NCBI RefSeq assembly: GCF_037975245.1 | Contig: NC_092571.1 | Location: 1 to 64,000, forward strand | Source: Apostichopus japonicus | Lineage: Eukaryota; Echinodermata; Holothuroidea; Aspidochirotida; Stichopodidae | Direction of reading: 5' to 3' | DNA length: 64,000 nt | Part shown: piece after piece, positions 24,300 to 37,799 of the stretch | Layout: each line of letters begins with the position of its first letter | Numbering within the stretch: position 1 is the stretch's first letter | Made by a program: the position numbers and the translations under genes | Notes under the pieces: model-generated | Databases searched by the model: none | Seen by the model: the letters and a program-made list of their open reading frames with translations, nothing else | What the model was told of the DNA's origin: nothing

Positions 24300-27200
24300 A
24301 CGGTCTCTGGAACTTTAAGTATTAGAAACGAACATAGATTTATATCAACTGCTGTCGTGGCGCGGTTGGTTGCTCTGTACCTCGAGAGCGTGACGTATTT
24401 TGGATCGCGGGCTCGAGACCAGGTGGGGGCAGTTTGCTTTTGCCGCGATCTGGTACGGTCTCTGGAACTTTAAGTATTAGAAACGAACATAGATTTATAT
24501 CAACTGCTGTCGTGGCGCGGTTGGTTGCTCTGTACCTCGAGAGCGTGACGTATTTTGGATCGCGGGCTCGAGATCTGGTGGGGGCAGTTTGCTTTTGCCG
24601 CGATCTCATACGGTCTCTGGAACTTTAAGTATTAGAAACGAACAAAGATTTATATCAACTGCTGTCGTGGCGCGGTTGGTTGCTCTGTACCTCGAGAGCG
24701 TGACGTATTTTGGATCGCGGGCTCGAGACCAGGTGGGGGCAGTTTGCTTTTGCCGCGATCTGGTACGGTCTCTGGGAACTTTAAGTATTAGAAACGAACA
24801 TAGATTTATATCAACTGCTGTCGTGGCGCGGTTGGTTGCTCTGTACCTCGAGAGCGTGACGTATTTTGGATCGCGGGCTCGAGACCAGGTGGGGGCAGTT
24901 TGCTTTTGCCGCGATCTCATACGGTCTCTGGGAACTTTAAGTATTAGAAACGAACATAGATTTATATCAACTGCTGTCGTGGCGCGGTTGGTTGCTCTGT
25001 ACCTCGAGAGCGTGACGTATTTTGGATCGCGGGCTCGAGACCAGGTGGGGGCAGTTTGCTTTTGCCGCGATCTGGTACGGTCTCTGGAACTTTAAGTATT
25101 AGAAACGAACATAGATTTATATCAACTGCTGTCGTGGCACGGTTGGTTGCTCTGTACCTCGAGAGCGTGACGTATTTTGGATCGCGGGCTCGAGACCAGG
25201 TGGGGGCAGTTTGCTTTTGCCGCGTTCTGGTACGGTCTCTGGGAACTTTAAGTATTAGAAACGAACATAGATTTATATCAACTGCTGTCGTGGCGCGGTT
25301 GGTTGCTCTGTACCTCGAGAGCGTGACGTATTTTGGATCGCGGGCTCGAGATCTGGTGGGGGCAGTTTGCTTTTGCCGCGATCTCATACGGTCTCTGGAA
25401 CTTTAAGTATTAGAAACGAACATAGATTTATATCAACTGCTGTCGTGGCGCGGTTGGTTGCTCTGTACCTCGAGAGCGTGACGTATTTTGGATCGCGGGC
25501 TCGAGACCAGGTGGGGGCAGTTTGCTTTTGCCGCGATCTTATACGGTCTCTGGAACTTTAAGTATTAGAAACGAACATAGATTTATATCAACTGCTGTCG
25601 TGGCGCGGTTGGTTGCTCTGTACCTCGAGAGCGTGACGTATTTTGGATCGCGGGCTCGAGACCAGGTGGGGGCAGTTTGCTTTTGCCGCGATCTTATACG
25701 GTCTCTGGGAACTTTAAGTATTAGAAACGAACATAGATTTATATCAACTGCTGTCGTGGCGCGGTTGGTTGCTCTGTACCTCGAGAGCGTGACGTATTTT
25801 GGATCGCGGGCTGGAGACCAGGTGGGGGCAGTTTGCTTTTGCCGCGATCTTATACGGTCTCTGGGAACTTTAAGTATTAGAAACGAACATAGATTTATAT
25901 CAACTGCTGTCGTGGCGCGGTTGGTTGCTCTGTACCTCGAGAGCGTGACGTATTTTGGATCGCGGGCTCGAGACCAGGTGGGGGCAGTTTGCTTTTGCCG
26001 CGATCTTATACGGTCTCTGGGAACTTTAAGTATTAGAAACGAACATAGATTTATATCAACTGCTGTCGTGGCGCGGTTGGTTGCTCTGTACCTCGAGAGC
26101 GTGACGTATTTTGGATCGCGGGCTCGAGACCAGGTGGGGGCAGTTTGCTTTTGCCGCGATCTTATACGGTCTCTGGGAACTTTAAGTATTAGAAACGAAC
26201 ATAGATTTATATCAACTGCTGTCGTGGCGCGGTTGGTTGCTCTGTACCTCGAGAGCGTGACGTATTTTGGATCGCGGGCTCGAGACCAGGTGGGGGCAGT
26301 CTGCTTTTGCCGCGATCTTATACGGTCTCTGGAACTTTAAGTATTAGAAACGAACATAGATTTATATCAACTGCTGTCGTGGCGCGGTTGGTTGCTCTGT
26401 ACCTCGAGAGCGTGACGTATTTTGGATCGCGGGCTCGAGACCAGGTGGGGGCAGTTTGCTTTTGCCGGGTTCTTATACGGTCTCTGGAACTTTAAGTATT
26501 AGAAACGAACATAGATTTATATCAACTGCTGTCGTGGCGCGGTTGGTTGCTCTGTACCTCGAGAGCGTGACGTATTTTGGATCGCGGGCTCGAGACCAGG
26601 TGGGGGCAGTTTGCTTTTGCCGCGATCTGGTACGGTCTCTGGAACTTTAAGTATTAGAAACGAACATAGATTTATATCAACTGCTGTCGTGGCGCGGTTG
26701 GTTGCTCTGTACCTCGAGAGCGTGACGTATTTTGGATCGCGGGCTCGAGATCTGGTGGGGGCAGTTTGCTTTTGCCGCGATCTCATACGGTCTCTGGAAC
26801 TTTAAGTATTAGAAACGAACAAAGATTTATATCAACTGCTGTCGTGGCGCGGTTGGTTGCTCTGTACCTCGAGAGCGTGACGTATTTTGGATCGCGGGCT
26901 CGAGACCAGGTGGGGGCAGTTTGCTTTTGCCGCGATCTGGTACGGTCTCTGGGAACTTTAAGTATTAGAAACGAACATAGATTTATATCAACTGCTGTCG
27001 TGGCGCGGTTGGTTGCTCTGTACCTCGAGAGCGTGACGTATTTTGGATCGCGGGCTCGAGACCAGGTGGGGGCAGTTTGCTTTTGCCGCGATCTCATACG
27101 GTCTCTGGGAACTTTAAGTATTAGAAACGAACATAGATTTATATCAACTGCTGTCGTGGCGCGGTTGGTTGCTCTGTACCTCGAGAGCGTGACGTATTTT

Positions 27201-27860
27201 GGATCGCGGGCTCGAGACCAGGTGGGGGCAGTTTGCTTTTGCCGCGATCTGGTACGGTCTCTGGAACTTTAAGTATTAGAAACGAACATAGATTTATATC
27301 AACTGCTGTCGTGGCGCGGTTGGTTGCTCTGTACCTCGAGAGCGTGACGTATTTTGGATCGCGGGCTCGAGACCAGGTGGGGGCAGTTTGCTTTTGCCGC
27401 GATCTGGTACGGTCTCTGGGAACTTTAAGTATTAGAAACGAACATAGATTTATATCAACTGCTGTCGTGGCGCGGTTGGTTGCTCTGTACCTCGAGAGCG
27501 TGACGTATTTTGGATCGCGGGCTCGAGATCTGGTGGGGGCAGTTTGCTTTTGCCGCGATCTCATACGGTCTCTGGAACTTTAAGTATTAGAAACGAACAT
27601 AGATTTATATCAACTGCTGTCGTGGCGCGGTTGGTTGCTCTGTACCTCGAGAGCGTGACGTATTTTGGATCGCGGGCTCGAGACCAGGTGGGGGCAGTTT
27701 GCTTTTGCCGCGATCTTATACGGTCTCTGGAACTTTAAGTATTAGAAACGAACATAGATTTATATCAACTGCTGTCGTGGCGCGGTTGGTTGCTCTGTAC
27801 CTCGAGAGCGTGACGTATTTTGGATCGCGGGCTCGAGACCAGGTGGGGGCAGTTTGCTTT
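24300..27860 (+). repeat. Higher-order duplication with 2.177-kb offset (14 units)
   Basis: About 24,300-25,690 matches about 26,480-27,860. The rare 'gaacaaagattt' variant occurs at about 24,641 and 26,818, and the order of 'ctggtacgg', 'ctcatacgg' and 'gagatctgg' units is the same in both. The copies separate near 27,858, where the second has 'gctttggccgcg'. Confidence 0.75.
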
Positions 27861-28149
27861 GGCCGCGATCTTATACGGTCTCTGGGAACTTTAAGTATTA
27901 GAAACGAACATAGATTTATATCAACTGCTGTCGTGGCGCGGTTGGTTGCTCTGTACCTCGAGAGCGTGACGTATTTTGGATCGCGGGCTCGAGACCAGGT
28001 GGGGGCAGTTTGCTTTTGCCGCGATCTCATACGGTCTCTGGGAACTTTAAGTATTAGAAACGAACATAGATTTATATCAACTGCTGTCGTGGCGCGGTTG
28101 GTTGCTCTGTACCTCGAGAGCGTGACGTATTTTGGATCGCGGGCTCGAG

Positions 28150-31100
28150 ATCTGGTGGGGGCAGTTTGCTTTTGCCGGGTTCTTATACGGTCTCTAGAAC
28201 TTTAAGTATTAGAAACAAACATAGATTTATATCAACTGCTGTCGTGGCGCGGTTTGTTGCTCTGTACCTCGAGAGCGTGACGTATTTTGGATCGCGGGCT
28301 CGAGATCAGGTGGGGCAATTTGCTTTTCCGCGATCTTATACGGTCTCTGGAAACTTTAAGTATTAGAAACGAACATAGATTTATATCAACTGCTGTCGTG
28401 GCGCGGTTGGTTGCTCTGTACCTCGAGAGCGTGACGTATTTTGGATCGCGGGCTCGAGACCAGGTGGGGGCAGTTTGCTTTTGCCGCGATCTTATACGGT
28501 CTCTGGGAACTTTAAGTATTAGAAACGAACATAGATTTATATCAACTGCTGTCGTGGCGCGGTTGGTTGCTCTGTACCTCGAGAGCGTGACGTATTTTGG
28601 ATCGCGGGCTCGAGACCAGGTGGGGGCAGTTTGCTTTTGCCGCGATCTTATACGGTCTCTGGGAACTTTAAGTATTAGAAACGAACACAGATTTATATCA
28701 ACTGCTGTCGTGGCGCGGTTGGATGCTCTGTACCTCGAGAGCGTGACGTATTTTGGATCGCGGGCTCGAGACCAGGTGTGGGCAGTTTGCTTTTGCCGCG
28801 ATCTTATACGGTCTCTGGGAACTTTAAGTATTAGAAACGAACATAGATTTATATCAACTGCTGTCGTGGCGCGGTTGGTTGCTCTGTACCTCGAGAGCGT
28901 GACGTATTTTGGATCGCGGGCTCGAGACCAGGTGGGGGCAGTTTGCTTTTGCCGCGATCTGGTACGGTCTCTGGAACTTTAAGTATTAGAAACGAACATA
29001 GATTTATATCAACTGCTGTCGTGGCGCGGTTGGTTGCTCTGTACCTCGAGAGCGTGACGTATTTTGGATCGCGGGCTCGAGACCAGGTGGGGGCAGTTTG
29101 CTTTTGCCGCGATCTGGTACGGTCTCTGGGAACTTTAAGTATTAGAAACGAACATAGATTTATATCAACTGCTGTCGTGGCGCGGTTGGTTGCTCTGTAC
29201 CTCGAGAGCGTGACGTATTTTGGATCGCGGGCTCGAGATCTGGTGGGGGCAGTTTGCTTTTGCCGCGATCTCATACGGTCTCTGGAACTTTAAGTATTAG
29301 AAACGAACATAGATTTATATCAACTGCTGTCGTGGCGCGGTTGGTTGCTCTGTACCTCGAGAGCGTGACGTATTTTGGATCGCGGGCTCGAGACCAGGTG
29401 GGGGCAGTTTGCTTTTGCCGCGATCTTATACGGTCTCTGGGAACTTTAAGTATTAGAAACGAACATAGATTTATATCAACTGCTGTCGTGGCGCGGTTGG
29501 TTGCTCTGTACCTCGAGAGCGTGACGTATTTTGGATCGCGGGCTCGAGACCAGGTGGGGGCAGTTTGCTTTTGCCGCGATCTTATACGGTCTCTGGGAAC
29601 TTTAAGTATTAGAAACGAACATAGATTTATATCAACTGCTGTCGTGGCGCGGTTGGTTGCTCTGTACCTCGAGAGCGTGACGTATTTTGGATCGCGGGCT
29701 CGAGATCTGGTGGGGGCAGTTTGCTTTTGCCGGGTTCTTATACGGTCTCTAGAACTTTAAGTATTAGAAACAAACATAGATTTATATCAACTGCTGTCGT
29801 GGCGCGGTTTGTTGCTCTGTACCTCGAGAGCGTGACGTATTTTGGATCGCGGGCTCGAGACCAGGTGGGGGCAGTTTGCTTTTGCCGCGATCTTATACGG
29901 TCTCTGGGAACTTTAAGTATTAGAAACGAACATAGATTTATATCAACTGCTGTCGTGGCGCGGTTGGTTGCTCTGTACCTCGAGAGCGTGACGTATTTTG
30001 GATCGCGGGCTCGAGACCAGGTGGGGGCAGTTTGCTTTTGCCGCGATCTTATACGGTCTCTGGGAACTTTAAGTATTAGAAACGAACACAGATTTATATC
30101 AACTGCTGTCGTGGCGCGGTTGGATGCTCTGTACCTCGAGAGCGTGACGTATTTTGGATCGCGGGCTCGAGACCAGGTGTGGGCAGTTTGCTTTTGCCGC
30201 GATCTTATACGGTCTCTGGGAACTTTAAGTATTAGAAACGAACATAGATTTATATCAACTGCTGTCGTGGCGCGGTTGGTTGCTCTGTACCTCGAGAGCG
30301 TGACGTATTTTGGATCGCGGGCTCGAGACCAGGTGGGGGCAGTTTGCTTTTGCCGAGATCTTATACGGTCTCTGGGAACTTTAAGTATTAGAAACGAACA
30401 TAGATTTATATCAACTGCTGTCGTGGCGCGGTTGGTTGCTCTGTACCTCGAGAGCGTGACGTATTTTGGATCGCGGGCTCGAGACGAGGTGGGGGCAGTT
30501 TGCTTTTGCCGCGATCTTATACGGTCTCTGGGAACTTTAAGTATTAGAAACGAACATAGATTTATATCAATTGCTGTCGTGGCGCGGTTGGTTGCTCTGT
30601 ACCTCGAGAGCGTGACGTATTTTGGATCGCGGGCTCGAGACCAGGTGGGGGCAGTTTGCTTTTGCCGCGATCTTATACGGTCTCTGGAACTTTAAGTATT
30701 AGAAACGAACATAGATTTATATCAACTGCTGTCGTGGCGCGGTTGGTTGCTCTGTACCTCGAGAGCGTGACGTATTTTGGATCGCGGGCTCGAGACCAGG
30801 TGGGGGCAGTTTGCTTTTGCCGCGATCTGGTACGGTCTCTGGGAACTTTAAGTATTAGAAACGAACATAGATTTATATCAACTGCTGTCGTGGCGCGGTT
30901 GGTTGCTCTGTACCTCGAGAGCGTGACGTATTTTGGATCGCGGGCTCGAGACCAGGTGGGGGCAGTTTGCTTTTGCCGCGATCTTATACGGTCTCTGGGA
31001 ACTTTAAGTATTAGAAACGAACATAGATTTATATCAACTGCTGTCGTGGCGCGGTTGGTTGCTCTGTACCTCGAGAGCGTGACGTATTTTGGATCGCGGG

Positions 31101-33810
31101 CTCGAGATCTGGTGGGGGCAGTTTGCTTTTGCCGGGTTCTTATACGGTCTCTAGAACTTTAAGTATTAGAAACAAACATAGATTTATATCAACTGCTGTC
31201 GTGGCGCGGTTTGTTGCTCTGTACCTCGAGAGCGTGACGTATTTTGGATCGCGGGCTCGAGACCAGGTGGGGGCAGTTTGCTTTTGCCGCGATCTTATAC
31301 GGTCTCTGGGAACTTTAAGTATTAGAAACGAACATAGATTTATATCAACTGCTGTCGTGGCGCGGTTGGTTGCTCTGTACCTCGAGAGCGTGACGTATTT
31401 TGGATCGCGGGCTCGAGACCAGGTGGGGGCAGTTTGCTTTTGCCGCGATCTTATACGGTCTCTGGGAACTTTAAGTATTAGAAACGAACACAGATTTATA
31501 TCAACTGCTGTCGTGGCGCGGTTGGATGCTCTGTACCTCGAGAGCGTGACGTATTTTGGATCGCGGGCTCGAGACCAGGTGTGGGCAGTTTGCTTTTGCC
31601 GCGATCTTATACGGTCTCTGGGAACTTTAAGTATTAGAAACGAACATAGATTTATATCAACTGCTGTCGTGGCGCGGTTGGTTGCTCTGTACCTCGAGAG
31701 CGTGACGTATTTTGGATCGCGGGCTCGAGACCAGGTGGGGGCAGTTTGCTTTTGCCGCGATCTGGTACGGTCTCTGGAACTTTAAGTATTAGAAACGAAC
31801 ATAGATTTATATCAACTGCTGTCGTGGCGCGGTTGGTTGCTCTGTACCTCGAGAGCGTGACGTATTTTGGATCGCGGGCTCGAGACCAGGTGGGGGCAGT
31901 TTGCTTTTGCCGCGATCTGGTACGGTCTCTGGGAACTTTAAGTATTAGAAACGAACATAGATTTATATCAACTGCTGTCGTGGCGCGGTTGGTTGCTCTG
32001 TACCTCGAGAGCGTGACGTATTTTGGATCGCGGGCTCGAGATCTGGTGGGGGCAGTTTGCTTTTGCCGCGATCTCATACGGTCTCTGGAACTTTAAGTAT
32101 TAGAAACGAACATAGATTTATATCAACTGCTGTCGTGGCGCGGTTGGTTGCTCTGTACCTCGAGAGCGTGACGTATTTTGGATCGCGGGCTCGAGACCAG
32201 GTGGGGGCAGTTTGCTTTTGCCGCGATCTTATACGGTCTCTGGGAACTTTAAGTATTAGAAACGAACATAGATTTATATCAACTGCTGTCGTGGCGCGGT
32301 TGGTTGCTCTGTACCTCGAGAGCGTGACGTATTTTGGATCGCGGGCTCGAGACCAGGTGGGGGCAGTTTGCTTTTGCCGCGATCTTATACGGTCTCTGGG
32401 AACTTTAAGTATTAGAAACGAACATAGATTTATATCAACTGCTGTCGTGGCGCGGTTGGTTGCTCTGTACCTCGAGAGCGTGACGTATTTTGGATCGCGG
32501 GCTCGAGACCAGGTGGGGGCAGTTTGCTTTTGCCGGGTTCTTATACGGTCTCTAGAACTTTAAGTATTAGAAACAAACATAGATTTATATCAACTGCTGT
32601 CGTGGCGCGGTTTGTTGCTCTGTACCTCGAGAGCGTGACGTATTTTGGATCGCGGGCTCGAGACCAGGTGGGGGCAGTTTGCTTTTGCCGCGATCTTATA
32701 CGGTCTCTGGGAACTTTAAGTATTAGAAACGAACATAGATTTATATCAACTGCTGTCGTGGCGCGGTTGGTTGCTCTGTACCTCCAGAGCGTGACGTATT
32801 TTGGATCGCGGGCTCGAGACCAGGTGGGGGCAGTTTGCTTTTGCCGCGATCTTATACGGTCTCTGGGAACTTTAAGTATTAGAAACGAACACAGATTTAT
32901 ATCAACTGCTGTCGTGGCGCGGTTGGATGCTCTGTACCTCGAGAGCGTGACGTATTTTGGATCGCGGGCTCGAGACCAGGTGTGGGCAGTTTGCTTTTGC
33001 CGCGATCTTATACGGTCTCTGGGAACTTTAAGTATTAGAAACGAACATAGATTTATATCAACTGCTGTCGTGGCGCGGTTGGTTGCTCTGTACCTCGAGA
33101 GCGTGACGTATTTTGGATCGCGGGCTCGAGACCAGGTGGGGGCAGTTTGCTTTTGCCGAGATCTTATACGGTCTCTGGGAACTTTAAGTATTAGAAACGA
33201 ACATAGATTTATATCAACTGCTGTCGTGGCGCGGTTGGTTGCTCTGTACCTCGAGAGCGTGACGTATTTTGGATCGCGGGCTCGAGACGAGGTGGGGGCA
33301 GTTTGCTTTTGCCGCGATCTTATACGGTCTCTGGGAACTTTAAGTATTAGAAACGAACATAGATTTATATCAATTGCTGTCGTGGCGCGGTTGGTTGCTC
33401 TGTACCTCGAGAGCGTGACGTATTTTGGATCGCGGGCTCGAGACCAGGTGGGGGCAGTTTGCTTTTGCCGCGATCTTATACGGTCTCTGGAACTTTAAGT
33501 ATTAGAAACGAACATAGATTTATATCAACTGCTGTCGTGGCGCGGTTGGTTGCTCTGTACCTCGAGAGCGTGACGTATTTTGGATCGCGGGCTCGAGACC
33601 AGGTGGGGGCAGTTTGCTTTTGCCGCGATCTGGTACGGTCTCTAGGAACTTTAAGTATTAGAAACGAACATAGATTTATATCAACTGCTGTCGTGGCGCG
33701 GTTGGTTGCTCTGTACCTCGAGAGCGTGACGTATTTTGGATCGCGGGCTCGAGACCAGGTGGGGGCAGTTTGCTTTTGCCGGGTTCTTATACGGTCTCTG
33801 GAACTTTAAG
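28150..33810 (+). repeat. Higher-order duplication, 2.803 kb (18 units), with a 1.4-1.56-kb sub-period
   Basis: A unit with 'ctctagaac', then 'gaaacaaac' and 'cggtttgttgc', occurs at about 28,192, 29,747, 31,149 and 32,550. These lie 1,555, 1,402 and 1,401 bp apart. On top of this, the 'acgaggtggg' unit (30,483/33,286), the 'tcaattgctg' unit (30,567/33,370) and the series with 'ttggatgctc' and 'aggtgtggg' are duplicated at 2,803 bp. Confidence 0.8.
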
Positions 33811-36800
33811 TATTAGAAACGAACATAGATTTATATCAACTGCTGTCGTGGCGCGGTTGGTTGCTCTGTACCTCGAGAGCGTGACGTATTTTGGATCGCG
33901 GGCTCGAGACCAGGTGGGGGCAGTTTGCTTTTGCCGGGTTCTTATACGGTCTCTGGAACTTTAAGTATTAGAAACGAACATAGATTTATATCAACTGCTG
34001 TCGTGGCGCGGTTGGTTGCTCTGTACCTCGAGAGCGTGACGTATTTTGGATCGCGGGCTCGAGACCAGGTGGGGGCAGTTTTCTTTTGCCGCGATCTCAT
34101 ACGGTCTCTGGAACTTTCAGTATTAGAAACGAACATAGATTTATATCAACTGCTGTCGTGGCGCGGTTGGTTGCTCTGTACCTCGAGAGCGTGACGTATT
34201 TTGGATCGCGGGCTCGAGACCAGGTGGGGGCAGTTTGCTTTTGCCGCGATCTTATACGGTCTCTGGGAACTTGAAGTATTAGAAACGAACATAGATTTAT
34301 ATCAACTGCTGTCGTGGCGCGGTTGGTTGCTCTGTACCTCGAGAGCGTGACGTATTTTGGATCGCGGGCTCGAGACCAGGTGGGGGCAGTTTGCTTTTGC
34401 CGCGATCTTATACGGTCTCTGGGAACTTTAAGTATTAGAAACGAACATAGATTTATATCAACTGCTGTCGTGGCGCGGTTGGTTGCTCTGTACCTCGAGA
34501 GCGTGACGTATTTTGGATCGCGGGCTCGAGACAAGGTAAGGGCAGTTTGCTTTTGCCGCGATCTTATACGGTCTCTGGGAACTTTAAGTATTAGAAACGA
34601 ACACAGATTTATATCAACTGCTGTCGTGGCGCGGTTGGATGCTCTGTACCTCGAGAGCGTGACGTATTTTGGATCGCGGGCTCGAGACCAGGTGTGGGCA
34701 GTTTGCTTTTGCCGCGATCTTATACGGTCTCTGGGAACTTTAAGTATTAAAAACGAACATAGGTTTATATCAACTGCTGTCGTGGCGCGGTTGGTTGCTC
34801 TGTACCTCGAGAGCGTGACGTATTTTGGATCGCGGGCTCGAGACCAGGTGGGGGCAGTTTGCTTTTGCCGCGATCTGGTACGGTCTCTGGGAACTTTAAG
34901 TATTAGAAACGAACACAGATTTATATCAACTGCTGTCGTGACGCGGTTGGTTGCTCTGTACCTCGAGAGCGTGACGTATTTTGGATCGCGGGCTCGAGAC
35001 CAGGTGGGGGCAGTTTGCTTTTGCCGCGAAATCATACGGTCTCTGGAACTTTAAGTATTAGAAACGAACATAGATTTATATCAACTGCTGTCGTGGCGCG
35101 GTTGGTTGCCTGTACCTCGAGAGCGTGACGTATTTTGGATCGCGGGCTCGAGACCTGGTGGGGGCAGTTTGCTTTTGCCGCGATCTTATACGGTCTCTGG
35201 AACTTTACATATTAGAAACGAACATAGATTTATATCAACTGCTGTCGTGGCGCGGTTGGTTGCTCTGTACCTCGAGAGCGTGACGTGTTTTGGATCGCGG
35301 GCTCGAGACAAGGTAAGGGCAGTTTGCTTTTGCCGCGATCTGGTACGGTCTCTGGAACTTTAAGTATTAGAAACGAACATAGATTTATATCAACTGCTGT
35401 CGTGGCGCGGTTGGTTGCTCTGTACCTCGAGAGCGTGACGTATTTTGGATCGCGGGCTCGAGACCAGGTGGGGGCAGTTTGCTTTTGCCGCGATCTGGTA
35501 CGGTCTCTGGGAACTTTAAGTATTAGAAACGAACATAGATTTATATCAACTGCTGTCGTGGCGCGGTTGGTTGCTCTGTACCTCGAGAGCGTGACGTATT
35601 TTGGATCGCGGGCTCGAGACCAGGTGGGGGCAGTTTGCTTTTGCCGCGATCTGGTACGGTCTCTGGAACTTTAAGTATTAGAAACGAACATAGATTTATA
35701 TCAACTGCTGTCGTGGCGCGGTTAGTTGCTCTGTACCTCGAGAGCGTGACGTATTTTGGATCGCGGGCTCGAGACCAGGTGGGGGCAGTTTGCTTTTGCC
35801 TCGATCTGGTACGGTCTCTGGGAACTTTAAGTATTAGAAACGAACATAGATTTATATCAACTGCTGTCGTGGCGCGATTGGTTGTTCTGTACCTCGAGAG
35901 CGTGACGTATTTTGGATCGCGGGCTCGAGACCAGGTGGGGGCAGTTTGCTTTTCCGCGATCTGGTACGGTCTCTGGAACTTTAAGTATTAGAAACGAACA
36001 TAGATTTATATCAACTGCTGTCGTGGCGCGGTTGGTTGCTCTGTACCTCGAGAGCGTGACGTATTTTGGATCGCGGGCTCGAGACCAGGTGGGGGCAGTT
36101 TGCTTTTGCCGCGTTCTTATACGGTCTCTGGAACTTTAAGTATTAGAAATGAACATAGATTTATATCAACTGCTGTCGTGGCGCGGTTGGTTGCTCTGTA
36201 CCTCGAGAGCGTGACGTATTTTGGATCGCGGGCTCGAGATCAGGTGGGGGCAATTTGCTTTTCCGCGATCTTATACGGTCTCTGGGAACTTTAAGTATTA
36301 GAAACGAACATAGATTTATATCAACTGCTGTCATGGCGCGGTTGGTTGCTCTGTACCTCGAGAGCGTGACGTATTTTGGATCGCGGGCTCGAGACCAGGT
36401 GGGGGCAGTTTGCTTTTGCGCGAACTCATACGGTCTCTGGAACTTTAAGTATTAGAAACGAACATAGATTTATATCAACTGCTGTCGTGGCGCGGTTGGT
36501 TGCTCTGTACCTCGAGAGCGTGACGTATTTTGGATCGCGGGCTCGAGACCAGGTGGGGGCAGTTTGCTTTTGCCGCGATTTCATACGGTCTCTGGGAACT
36601 TTAAGTATTAGAAACCAACATAGATTTATATCAACTGCTGTCGTGGCGCGGTTGGTTGCTCTGTACCTCGAGAGCGTGACGTATTTTGGATCGCGGGCTC
36701 CAGATCTGGTGGGGGCAGTTTGCTTTTGCCGCAATCTTATACGGTCTCTGGGAACTTTAAGTATTAGAAACCAACATAGATTTATATCAACTGCTGTCGT

Positions 36801-37799
36801 GGCGCGGTTGGTTGCTCTGTACCTCGAGAGCGTGACGTATTTTGGATCGCGGGCTCGAGACCAGGTGGGGGCAGTTTGCTTTTGCCGCGATCTTATACGG
36901 TCTCTGGGAACTTTAAGTAATAGAAACGAACATAGATTTATATCAACTGCTGTCGTGGCGCGGTTGGTTGCTCTGTACCTCGAGAGCGTGACGTATTTTG
37001 GATCGCGGGCTCGAGACCAGGTGGGGGCAGTTTGCTTTTGCCGCGATCTTATACGGTCTCTGGGAACTTTAAGTAATAGAAACGAACATAGATTTATATC
37101 AACTGCTGTCGTGGCGCGGTTGGTTGCTCTGTACCTCGAGAGCGTGACGTATTTTGGATCGCGGGCTCGAGACCAGGTGGGGGCAGTTTGCTTTTGCCGG
37201 GTTCTTATACGGTCTCTGGAACTTTAAGTATTAGAAACGAACATAGATTCATTTCAACTGCTGTCGTGGCGCGGTTGGTTGCTCTGTACCTCGAGAGCGT
37301 GACGTATTTTGGATCGCGGGCTCGAGACCAGGTGGGGGCAGTTTGCTTTTGCCGGGATCTTATACGGTCTCTGGAACTTTAAGTATTAGAAACGAACATA
37401 CATTTATATCAACTGCTGTCGTGGCGCGGTTGGTTGCTCTGTACCTCGAGAGCGTGACGTATTTTGGATCGCGGGCTCTAGACCAGGTGGGGGCAGTTTG
37501 CTTTTGCCGCGATCTCATACGGTCTCTGGGAACTTTAAGTATTAGAAACGAACATAGATTTATATCAACTGCTGTCGTGGCGCGGTTGGTTGCTCTGTAC
37601 CTCGAGAGCGTGACGTATTTTGGATCGCGGGCTCGAGACCAGGTGGGGGCAGTTTGCTTTTGCCGCGATCTGGTACGGTCTCTGGGAACTTTAAGTATTA
37701 GAAACGAACATAGATTTATATCAACTGCTGTCGTGGCGCGGTTGGTTGCTCTGTACCTCGAGAGCGTGACGTATTTTGGATCGCGGGCTCGAGACCAGG

